In this document: one piece after another, positions 48,397 through 59,675 of the stretch
Layout of the letters: every line of letters begins with the position of its first letter
Position numbering within the stretch: the first letter of the stretch is position 1
NCBI GenBank assembly: GCA_038496675.1
Contig: CM076656.1
Coordinates: 17,881,662-17,945,661 of the forward strand
DNA length: 64,000 nt
Origin: Rachycentron canadum
Taxonomy: Eukaryota > Chordata > Actinopteri > Carangiformes > Rachycentridae
Direction of reading: 5' to 3'
Notes under the pieces: generated by a model
Seen by the model: only the letters and a program-made list of their open reading frames with translations
Told to the model about the DNA's origin: nothing
Databases searched by the model: none
Program-made: the position numbers and the translations under genes

Positions 48397-50417
48397 CATT
48401 ATCTCCTGGTGTTTAAATCTAATCTCAGTTTACCTCATTATAATAAAACATCAATAGCATATAAATAAAATCCTACATTCAGTATAAATATCAGCAAAAT
48501 GTAAGTGCAGGTAGTTGTGATGTTGAAAAACGAACCTGTGACTGATACAGTGTATAATAATATATCATATTGTTAGATTTTTATGATGGTTGTATTAATG
48601 TCTGAGCAGCATTTTATTGTTGTAGCTTTTCAAGGTGACTTTATATACTTATCATACCCTACTTACACTGGTTATTTACATTTATTCATATTACTTTTTG
48701 AATTACGTTTTGTTTTCTTCCAATACTTTATTATTATTATTACAAATAGACTGATTACTTGGACCTGATGCTGGACAATGGAGGTTGAACCCAGGGTCTT
48801 TGTTTAATTTCGATCTTAGTGGAGGCAGCCTGGGCTTTGCCACAAATCTTAAAGACTGACTGATTGATTGATTATTTGATCATGTTTTATAATCTGTTTT
48901 TAACTTAAAATTTTCTATACAAATTATAAAATTAGCTACAAATAGCTAAATAATACAAGCTTGAGTAAATTTACTTGGTTTACTCACACTGCTGCTAACC
49001 TGATATGTACTATCAATCCAACTTTAATTTAATCCAATGGTGCTCCAAATATATACATATATATATATATAATATGAGGAAAAATGCTGTTACAAGTTTA
49101 AAGGACCCCTCAACACATGCTTTAACTAAAATAACACTCGGGTAATCTGTGTCAAACATAAAAAGTTCATTTCTTAAAATTACATCTCCCACTTTTCCCC
49201 TTCAGCAGATAAATGTTGATAAATATTGGTAAAATATGTGCACCAAAGCCCACCCAACACAAACAGTACGTCACTGAGGCAGCAGCAGAAGCCACAGTGT
49301 TTACACCAGAAAATACATGAACATCTGAACAGGATGTATTGAGGCTGCAGGTCCTCTGTGGCCCTCTTGTGGAAATGTAAAAAAGTGTCTTTGCCCACAC
49401 ACCATCATTTACTACCCTTATCTACTATGGACAATACACAAACCTGCTCTTATGTGAACTGGAGCCATATCAATGTCATACAATGATTATATTTTATGTT
49501 TATGATCCATGTAAGTGTAGTGACATTACATGCTTCTGTCTCAAGTCTTCCAGTGGCTTATTGCTTTGTTATTGTGTCAATATCAAACAATGTGTCAGAC
49601 ATAGACTTTGAATTTTAATACATAACCCTGTCTGATTTTCATAACCACCTTGGTAAGTGTTTGGTACCAGTATTGACCAGCAAGGGGAGCCATGCTTCTG
49701 TCTCAAGTGAGTTGTTCTACTTGAGGGTCACTGATAAAAACATGAAGATTTGTTCTGTGCCTCTTTGTAAACCAACAGGAGATAAAGCCACACAAGCTGG
49801 AAATTTCTGATTATTTTCAAATGTTGAACATTAAATAGTACATACTCTGAAACTTTATAAAGGAGGGTCAGAGGTTAGGCTTGACATATGTGTAGTATCT
49901 TTTTTAACAAAACTTGAACCTGAGGCTGGACAAATTGAATGTATAATTTTGGACCTTTGTGGAGACAGCCTGTGCTTTGCCTCAAATTCGCAAAAAAGAG
50001 GATCCCACTAGTATAATTAATAACACACCTATATTTACTGAAATCTTTTAGCCCATCCTTGCATTAAGGCCAGTCAGATAAACGAAACTGGCCAATATTA
50101 GTGTTTGTGCCACATAAATGTATAAGTACAATCAAAATTACAGTATAAATCAAAATCCACCTGCATGTGACTTAAACCAAAAAACTCCAAATATATATTT
50201 TTATCAGAAAACACAAATCCTAAAGCATATAAAGAGAAACAAGCAAAGAAAAGCAGTTTGTGTGAAACATTGATATGACATTCATGCATTTGTCAAGTGA
50301 AATTAAAATGAACCAGAAGTTTGCCTGTAAATTCAAGTCTTTTGTCAGCTGATTTTTATGAAAAACATAATTGAGCATTATTGTGGTGAGTGTAGGTAAA
50401 TTCTCACTAGTGTGTGT

Positions 50418-51843
50418 ATATACATTGCATTTGGAAAGTCTTGAGTGTTCCTTCAGTTTCTTCACATTTTGTTATGTTGCAGCTGAATGCTAAAATAAAA
50501 AAATAAATTTTCCCTCATCCATCCATCCATTATCTATATTTATTCATGCAGGGTTATGGGAGGGCTGGAGCAACCCCAGCTGACATTGGGTAAGGGCGGG
50601 GCTAACACCCTGGACACGTCTGCAGGTTATCACAGGGCTGATATATGAAGACAAACAACCATTCACACTTACATCAACACCTAAGGGCAAGTTAGAGTCA
50701 CCAGTTAACACAACATGCATTTCTTTGGACTGTGGGAGGAAGCGGAAGTACCTGGAGGTGTAGGTGGGTGCAAACTCCACACGCTAGGTTTGAATCCAGA
50801 CTCTTGGTGAGGTGACAGTGCTAACCCCCCCCTCCCTCATCAGTCTACACTCAATATCCTAGTGTAGACTGTCTGTAAAAACAGAATTTTAGACATTTTT
50901 GCTAACATTTTGGAAAGGGAAAAACTTAAATAGCACACTGACAAGTAATTAGACCCTTTGTTTGTTTCTAAACCTTGATTGGAGTCCACCTGTGGCAACT
51001 TCTAATGAGTGGATATGATTTGGAAAGGCACATGCATGTCTATACAAGGTCTCGCAGCTGACATCAGAACAAAAACCAGACCATGAAGTGAAAGAAACTC
51101 CCCACAGAGTTGGGATTGTGTTGAGGCACAGAGCTGGGGAAGGTCCCAAAAACATTTCTCCTGCATTAAAGGTTCAGAGAGAAGATCACAGAGGCCTCCA
51201 TAATTCTTAAATGGAATAAATTTGGAAAAAACAGGATTTGTCCTAAATCCAACTGACTGACTAAACTCAGAAACTAGGGAGAAGCGCTTTGGAAAGAGGA
51301 GTGACCAGGAACCAAGATGTTCACTGTAGGTGACCTCCATAGAGCTTCTGATGAGATGGAGAAACTTCCAGAAAGGCAATAACTTCTAAGTATCATGTCT
51401 GGCTCCCTTTAAAATGTGACAACTGAGACCAACAGTTCAATATCTGTTTCCTCGGACCAGAAAATGTCTCTCGAAAGTCCTTTAGGTGCTTTTTTGTGCA
51501 CTTTCAGGTGAGGCTCCTGTCTGTCCAGGTACTTGTTCACCTCTTGTCCCAAGACTTAAGGTAGCTAAGCTGAATTTCAAGTGTAATAGCAAAAGGTCTA
51601 AATATTTACAGTATGAGTCAAGCAGTGTGATATTTTCCTATTTTAATACATTTGTAAAAATTCATCAAATTCATTAAAGATTTTTACTTTTTACTGAGTA
51701 CTATGTACTCATTATGGGGTATTGATTATAGCTTGATGAGGGGAAAAATAATGGTGATTGATTTTAGCATAAGGCTACAACACAACAAAATGTGAAAAAA
51801 ATTCTCTCAACACTGTCTGAATGCACTCTACTGTATGTGTGTG
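50418..51843. mobile_element. Decayed Tc1-like DNA transposon, copy A, with nested repeat
   Basis: The left end (about 50425-50520) holds TTCACATTTTGTTATGTTGC and the right end (about 51764-51840) the inverted counterpart GCTACAACACAACAAAATGT, with flanks that also pair (GCTAAAATAAA/TTTTAGC; CCCTCATC/GATGAGGGG). The interior keeps Tc1-style wording such as TGGGATTGTGTTGAGGCACA and CATTTCTCCTGCATTAAAGG, but the frame is destroyed. A dispersed repeat (50515-50800) is inserted close to the left end. It is a non-autonomous relic. Confidence 0.75.
50515..50800 (+). repeat. Teleost dispersed repeat, copy 3, nested in Tc1 copy A
   Basis: ATCCATCCATTATCTATATT at the start, then CCCAGCTGACATTGGGTAAG, CATTCACACTTACATCAACA and TTTGGACTGTGGGAGGAAGC. 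It shares order and wording with the copies at 31650-31905 and, in reverse, 12370-12670. Confidence 0.7.
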
Positions 51844-54800
51844 TGCATGCATGTGCAGGATTAATGTAGATATCTGTAGTAAATTATCCTTTATTGAGTT
51901 GTGACAATTCAGAAACTCAGAATTTAGAAAGATGAAATTGAATAAGATACATTTCACTCTGAACTATATGAGTCAACATGAACTGACATCCAGAGAGAAC
52001 AGGAAACAAACAGAAAAAAGAAAATGTTTTTGTGTTTTTGTTGAACTTGACAATCAACACTTATATTAATTATGAATTGTGATTGAGTTAACAGTGTGTA
52101 AACAGCAACACAGTAATGCACATTTACACCCACCAGCTTCTCTGCACTGCACTCCCTTCCCCCTGTTTCAGACCAAGATGCCAGGACACGCGTGTGGACG
52201 TCTGAGGCAACCAGGCTGCACAACCCAGAAGAAAAACAAAGAAGGAGGTGGGATGGGAAGACGGAGGAAGAATGAATAGACAGAGGGAAATTAGAGAAGA
52301 AAAAACACTAAAAATGGTATGAGAAATTTCATATATATTGACTAAATATCAATAGCTATTTATGTTGCTTGAGAACCTTAGTGCGATTTATTCAGGTGTT
52401 TATTTACACAGCTAAATTCTTAGGAGGACAACAACTAAATACTGTTAGACTCAGTATTATCATTATCATAAGGTAAAATAGGTAAAGTACAAAATACACG
52501 ATATGACCAACTACCAAAGTTTCCTAATGCAAGAAAGTACAATTACATCCAGGAGCAGGAGAAACAAAATGGAGAAATACCCATACTCCAACTTGGTCCA
52601 TCAATCATTTATATCATAAGTGATATAAATTTTAATGAATAAGAGAAGGGCAAGGGCAAGGTTGATGCCAAGACTGGATGATAAAATGATAATGATAATT
52701 ATTGCAAATTATACATTTTTTCAACAGAAATATAACAAATGGGCAATAAATGTTCAATAAAATTACTTTCCATGCTTAGAATTAGATTTTAGTTAATTAT
52801 GGTTATATTATTGCAATTATTTCTACCTCATTGTAAAATATTCAGTTTCACATTTTATCATAACATTTTTGGCCATGTTGCCCCTGCACTAGTTGTTGCT
52901 GCTAATTTTTAAAAGGTTTTATTTCCCATGTGATAACAGTAGAGGCTGAGGCTGAAATAGCTATTGATTTGTGATAGATTTCATTAATAATCAGCTTTGC
53001 CTTAGAGAATGTGTTGCAGAGCTTCATTCATTACCTTTCCATGTACACACATGCTCAGTAGCAGACTAAAAAGTGGACCGAACAAAGATGAACAGCCAGG
53101 TGGATAAAAAAGAGAGATACCTGTTTACATTCACTTCCTGTCAAGATGGTGGGAATTGAGATGGCTATGCCTTCAATGCTCACAATAAACACAGTAATCA
53201 AGGCAGACATTTCACCAGCACTAAATGCATAATACACAACGTAAGTCTTAAAATAACAATTAGTGTAGAAATAGAAGAGGGGTGATTATAAATTCCATTC
53301 AGGAAAGGGTCTTGGCTGTAAGCTGGGAGGTGGCAGGGAGATCTCAGGGAGTCATGCGGTTCTGAGATGGGGGGGGCAGCAGTTTTTGCAATCAGCGTTA
53401 AATAGAGCAGTTTTGTGCCTGTGTGATTGTCAAGTGGGCCATTACTGGTTGATAAGAGCACTTTTTCCTTATGTCGCTCTGATTGGGCTGAGCATGCTGC
53501 TCCCTCTCGCATGCTGTCCCAATGCAATCAGGCCCCTCTTTCACCACACTGCCATTTTCACTGCTGTGATTTCCACCCAATCCCCCACCGGCCCCCAGCC
53601 AACGCAAACCTCCCTCCCCTGCTGCCCCACCGTCCCTCCTCTGGCAGCCCACCTCCTCCCTTCAGATTCAATGAGTACCAATTTACAGCAAGGAGAAAAG
53701 GTCATGCCAAACTCGTTGTGTCAATTGTAAACCACCCCAATTCGGACTGATTTCAATGAAATAAATGAGTAGTTGCAGCCCCAAAGAAAGCAAAGGTCCA
53801 TGTGGAAGTAGTACATTAGGAGATTCACAAGGACCAAAGGCTCATTGCTTGTCCTGGTAAAAGTCTCCCACATTCCTTGTTCTTACTGTATTTGGTTATC
53901 CTGCATATCTTCTTAAATGAACTTTTACAGAGTAAAACAGTTTTCATGTAAAAATATGCCAGATGACCATTGTGTGTCATTTATGGATGAAAGAACCCTC
54001 ATGGGATATTTTTGATATAGTCAAACGTTGAGTTTCTGCATTTTCAGCATTTCTTCTTCCACGTTTTGTGTGGAGTTATGTTATTATGTCTTTTTGAGCT
54101 TTCATGGTTTCGTGAGGATCATTCTGTTTGCATTGTACTGGACTATGTCCTTTTTCAGTCTCACTATTCAATCTTATTACTCCTCTTCATGGTCTTTGTT
54201 TAAGCACTAATGAAACTATGTCAACCTGTGGACACTGGCTTTGCTTCCTCATTATTTGAGGCTTCATTCACTCCACTCCTGCAAGTGTGAAGATAGTGTT
54301 AAGACATTAATAGACATTAATGATTAATATTTTGATGTGGTGACTCTTCCCTTTTCCACATTTGATGAAAGCACAAAACACAGAAGTGATGCCAATTAAG
54401 GAAAAAATAAATGCTTTATATTTTATGGCCAATGTGTGACCAAATAAACAGTACATGCCATTTGTTTGCCAAAAAGCCCTTCTCGGATAAAAGTTATGTT
54501 ACTTAAGTGACATTAATCATGTTTGGGTTCAATTTGAGTTATAACACAAATCTTTTTGGAAGCTGAAATTGACTGCTGCATAAGAAAGTTGGTATCAACA
54601 CCATTCCCAGATATGGAGCATAGTTTCTGTTATTATTCCTGTTTTTATCAAGTCTGTTGTTGATTTCGAAATCATGTTTACAAGCAGTTTATCATTAAAA
54701 CATAGGAAAAGTCATTAAGTATCAAGATGATAGAACAATGTTAAGCATGTAGCTAGCTTTATTTAGCTCTACTTGGGACAGGTTGAGAACAATGACACAA

Positions 54801-57800
54801 AAATCCTGATTATTATTTCTAAATTATTATCATATAACAATAAATTTCACTCCTCACTCTAAAGCTGTGGCGCCCATTCTAACCAATACCCATTTTTCCA
54901 GCACCTTTTTCACCATGGTAATCGATGAACTTTATTCTACCGCTCATCTGCAATTATGGAGTATTTATAGATCATATGGTGTATGGCACAGCAGCCTGAC
55001 ACACAGGCGTAAAGCAGCAGAGCAGTAGAACACGTTTGTAAGTATGTTGACAGATGAGATATTGTTTGTGTCTGGTCCACATCACCAGAAAAACATTTAT
55101 GAACTCAGCCGTGGAGTGCTGAAACTGAAAACATGCAATTGTTACAAACTGAGATTTACATCTTTCCCAACATCTGTGCTCATATCAGGGATAGATGGTG
55201 CATTGAAGCGTTGGAAGACTTTCATGTCTATGAAATAATTTGTCCTTTCATTATCTTAATAGGTTCTGCTCATGCTTTTCAGGTTATTATTTGTTTTGGT
55301 ATTATATTACGGAGAAACACTGTCTTGCTGGCATCATAGCTCTTTTTTAACCTCTGACCTTTCTATGTGAACTCATATTTTTTCTTACTTTGAAGTGTTA
55401 CAGTGTTACTTTGCCTCACACAGTATCACATATTGCTTGAGTGAAACGTCTGCATTGCAGTATGCAATGTTTGAGACGTGTTATCTGATAAAGAGCATTC
55501 ATCTCCACCAGGTGGAACAGGACACATCTCGATGGAGGCACGCTAACTCCTTTATCCCTCTGTGATGGAGCGATATGGATGTAGACTCATGCTGGTGCAG
55601 GTCGAACTGTTATCCCGTCAGAACAGTCGAGGACAGAAAATAGCCTTTTTTTCTGTGGGGTGTGTTTGTGTGTGTGTGTGGCGGTTGGGGTGGAAGGGTA
55701 TGTGTAGGGGTGATGATGGGTGGGATTGCGTGAGCGTCTGGGTTGAACGAGTGAGTGAAAAAAAGATAAAGAAAAGGAGAGAGAAAGCAACTGTGTGTTT
55801 TCTTTCAGCTAACCTTAGCAGTTGGTTTACAAGGCTCCTGTCATCTTGCCCTCCTGATCCTTTCAAAGTATCTGAATTAGCTCTTAAAAGAGCTTATAGA
55901 GTCCCCGGCCTGTCACTGCTTGGATACAGTAAGATGATGTAATTAGCATACAACAATCAGGTTGGCTGCCTTATTCTCTATACTGAGCTACTCAGTGTGA
56001 TGCAGCTGAAGGTGCAAAAGCACTCATATGAAATACTCAAGCATACTATTTATATTGAATTTTGAAACACTATAATTGAGCATTCCCATTTTATGCTGCT
56101 TCACATTTTGACTCCACTATTTTCAATGGGAAACAATGCAACTGTAAATCAGGTACCTTAATTTGTCAGATACTGCAGCTACAGGTCCAACAGAGTCAGA
56201 AATTCTTCAGTCTCTCCTGTCATCTGATGAGTCAGCTGATGATTAGAGTCTGGTGACTGATCTTGGATGAGTGGGTGGGATGACGATGGCTGAATGTATG
56301 AATGAATGCAGGTTTTATGTTCCAGCTTGCTCTGAATGTATTGTTTTCTATCAGTTTAGTTTCGGTGTTATTGGATTTGTTTTACAAATACATTTTTGAA
56401 TATGTTTTATGTCATTTATCACGTTTAATGTTCAAGTCTACGTGGATGCCATATTTTACTTGGCTGCGAGACAATAAAGTTGAAATGTGTGGGCTACTAG
56501 TTATTATAATGTATAATTTACATACGTATCAGTTTATCAGGTTTGTCATATATTAAATTAATGGGCTGTATGTGAACCAGTTTTGCATATTCAAATAGTA
56601 TATATCAATAATAATAAAATAGATAACTATGATATACTATATACAATATTAATAACACTGTGAAAGCAGGGAATCTGTATAAAGACTACTTTTACTTTTG
56701 AGACTTATGTCAAGTGCATCTTGCTCACAATACTATATTTTAGTATTTTTTTTTTACATGGCACATAGTACATATTTGTACTTTTACTTAAACCACTGAG
56801 AGAAGGGGTATCCTATAAATGCAGAGCAGTGCTTTCTGTTTGTGTGTGTCGTTATCATCTGACATTTGTGTCATTATGAGTAAATCTGGGGTGCCTGATA
56901 TTTGAATCAATAAGATGTTTTGTTGATAGAAGAGCAAATAACTTTATAATGCAGGTTACAATATGCAAAAACTGATTATTACAACCCTTGTGAAGGTAGG
57001 ATAGGATCATTTGCAGGACTGATGTGTTAAGAATGCAATAGTTTTAACTAGATATACCTAATAAACTGGCAACTGGGTGTGTGTACAGTATATATACACA
57101 TGATAAACCAACAGTAAAATACTAGCCAGATCAGGATTCAAATAAGGCTGCATTTCCAACTGTACAAAGGGGTTAAACACCACAAGGCCCCAGACCCACA
57201 GGGACCCCAAAACCCTCAAGCTCAGTGCATATCAAGTGCTCATTTAACTCACTGCAGATTTATTAGTTAATATTCATGTGATGCATATTCTTCATTAAGT
57301 TGTGTTAAAATCGCCACAAAGAACACAAAAATTGCACATTTATTCCAGTGTAAAGATACTGGTTATATTTAAAGTCAGAATTTATTGGGAACAGGGTATA
57401 GACGTTGCATCAGAGGTGGTGGGTGGGGTGTCAGTAGGGGTCCAACAGGGCCCCCTTATTTAAGGTTGGGGACCCCACTAAGGGCCACAGGATTTAAGTG
57501 GACATGGGCACCGCATATTAACCTAAATAGTTAATATGGTCTCATACTGGTAAATTAAACCAGTGACATTAATAATTTTCCTCAAATGAAAGTGCAGGAG
57601 CATAGCAGCAATATGCATTTTAAGCATCAAAAGGAAATGTAGGCTACTTGTTATACAGAATATATTATTATATCATATTTGATCATTATTAGCCCATTTA
57701 TATATTATTGTGTAAGTAATTATTGATGAAGTTGTTGCTGGATTAAGTAATTTTAAGTATCATAGATTCTGTTATGTAATTTAACTCTAAAACACAAAAA

Positions 57801-57835
57801 CAGCATGTTTCACTAGCATGTTGTTTGTGAAACGT

Positions 57836-59145
57836 ACAGTGGCAAGAAAAAGTAAGTGAACTCTTTGTTTGTGTCTATTAAAATTTTGCCTGGTCTGTGT
57901 CAAAGTTACAATTGGGAAGAGAAACAATCTGTTCTAACTAATAACACAGAAATGATTACATTGTTTTTGTTCGTATAGAATATATCATTCAACTGTTGAC
58001 AGCGTAGGTTGGAAAAACTATGTGAACCTCACAACTAATGACTTCAACAAAAGCTAATTGGAGTCAGGAGTTAGCTCACCTGGAGTCCAATCAATGAAAA
58101 GAGTTTGAAGGTGTGGGTTGGAGTTAGTTTGACCTATAAAAAACACAACCTTTGGAATATTACTAAGAGCTCTCAGAAGACATATGATGAATAATTGAAT
58201 TTGCATAAAGCTGGAAAGAATTAGAAAGGTCATCTCAAAGAGTTTAGGTATTAATCAGTTTACAGTTTGACAAATTATGGAGGACGGTGCCCTGCCAAAG
58301 TGACACAGTGCAGAATACCATCACATAGGGAAAGAAAAAAACTAGAGTAACAGAAAAAGACTTGGAGGAATCACTGAACTGAGCAACATCTCTGCTGATG
58401 AGTCCTCTTTGTACAAAACATTGAACAGACAGGGTGCCTTTGGCAGGACAACGCGGCGTACATGTGGCGTAAAAAGGGCACCGCACACCAACATGATAAC
58501 ACCATCCCAACAGAGAAGTACGGTGGTGGAAATATCATGATTTGGGGATGTTTTGCTGCCCTGGGGCCAGATGGCTCATCATCACTGGGAGGAATACAAG
58601 TTCCCAAGTTTATCAAGGAAGTCGAGATGAAAATCGATCTGGATGATGCAGCAGGACAGTGACCCTAAACATCAAAGTAAATCCACTACAGAATGGATTC
58701 AAAATAAGAAAATCAGAGCCCAAACCTTAAGCCAATTGAGATGCTGTGAAAAGACATCAAGAGAGCTGAACACACAAGGCATCTGAAGAATATGGCTGAG
58801 CTGAAGCAGGTCTGTGAAGAAGAACGGTCAAAAATCCCCCCTGAATGTTGAGCAGGTCTGAGCAGCAGCTACTGGAAGCACTTGGTTGAGGTTACTGCTG
58901 CCGAAAGAGGCTCAACCAGTTATTAAGTCCAAGGCTTCACTTACTTTCTCCACCAACAATGTAAATGTCTAATGGGTGTGATTAAGAAAGAAATGAAAGG
59001 TTATACCACATTGTTGGTGGTATTACCTTAAGCACATTGTGTTTGACAAGACTCTTGACTTCGATGAAGAACAGGTCACATTTTATGACCAATTCATGAA
59101 AGAAACCAAGTAATTCCTGGGAGTTCATATACTTTTTCTTACTTA
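57836..59145 (+). mobile_element. Decayed Tc1/mariner transposon, copy B
   Basis: The left terminus reads GCAAGAAAAAGTAAGTGAAC (about 57842) and the right terminus, reversed, GTAAGAAAAAGTATATGAAC (about 59122-59142), giving terminal inverted repeats roughly 1.3 kb apart. The interior keeps Tc1 transposase relics: a frame at 58462-58662 reads MWRKKGTAHQHDNTIPTEK and GGGNIMIWGCFAALG, the block around the second and third catalytic acidic residues. Upstream and downstream pieces (LNTQGI, QNKKI) are in other frames with stops. The element is dead: frameshifts and stops break the transposase, and the catalytic triad cannot be assembled in one frame. Confidence 0.85.
58462..58662 (+). pseudogene. 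Tc1-like transposase fragment
   Basis: A 66-residue open piece with VWRKKG-type and GGGNIMIWGCF motifs typical of the DDE core of Tc1 transposases. It lacks the N-terminal paired-like DNA-binding domain and is bounded by stops. It lies inside copy B. Confidence 0.8.
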
Positions 59146-59675
59146 ATTGTCAAATTAATGTTGTAGAGAAAAAAATACATTGCCCTGAGCAATGTAGAAG
59201 AATAGCTACAAGTCTATAAAGTATAGGATGGCTGATAATAACATTAGTACAAATACGTCACAGTTATAGCTTCATTAAGTTGATCAAGTCAATTAAGTCA
59301 GAAAACCACTTATAATTATAGGTATATTTTCACTATAGGTTGTGACCCTTTAAAATGCATTATGTTGCCAGTGCTGCTGCATCACTGTCGTTTTCATTAT
59401 TTGTGGTCGAGTCTTAATCAAAAGTAAAATTTGAAAACTTATCATAATGTAACAGTGACAGACTTTGTTTGTTTTTTTTTTGTTTTTTTGCCTCAAAGCT
59501 GACATAAAACCACACAACAAGCTTAGAGGAGGCGCGGCCAAAGAGTACAGGAAAAATATGAATTATGATCCGCCCTCCAGACACAGCTCAGGGCACAGGC
59601 ACTGACACACAGAGGGATCCTGGAGGAGACTTTTACTTTGAAGCCGAGGAGCGTTTTCAACTCGTGGACACAGAC

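Larger units (their letters stand above)
48400..59560. other. Gene-poor interval between erich3 and lhx8
   Basis: No coding exon of CRYZ, TYW3 or any other gene could be read here. It is AT-rich, with a short local duplication: GATGCTGGACAA...GGAGGCAGCCTGGGCTTTGCC at about 48768-48841 resembles GAGGCTGGACAA...GGAGACAGCCTGTGCTTTGCC at about 49922-49980. Two Tc1-like remnants and a dispersed repeat are listed separately. Stretches at 53260-53760, 54890-55240 and 55780-55990 are free of low-complexity sequence and could be conserved regulatory DNA. Confidence 0.6.

Noticed and set aside
53386..53750. Plus-strand open frames of about 110 codons
   Set aside because: Pro-rich low-information frames on overlapping phases, with no splice signals or homology that I recognise.
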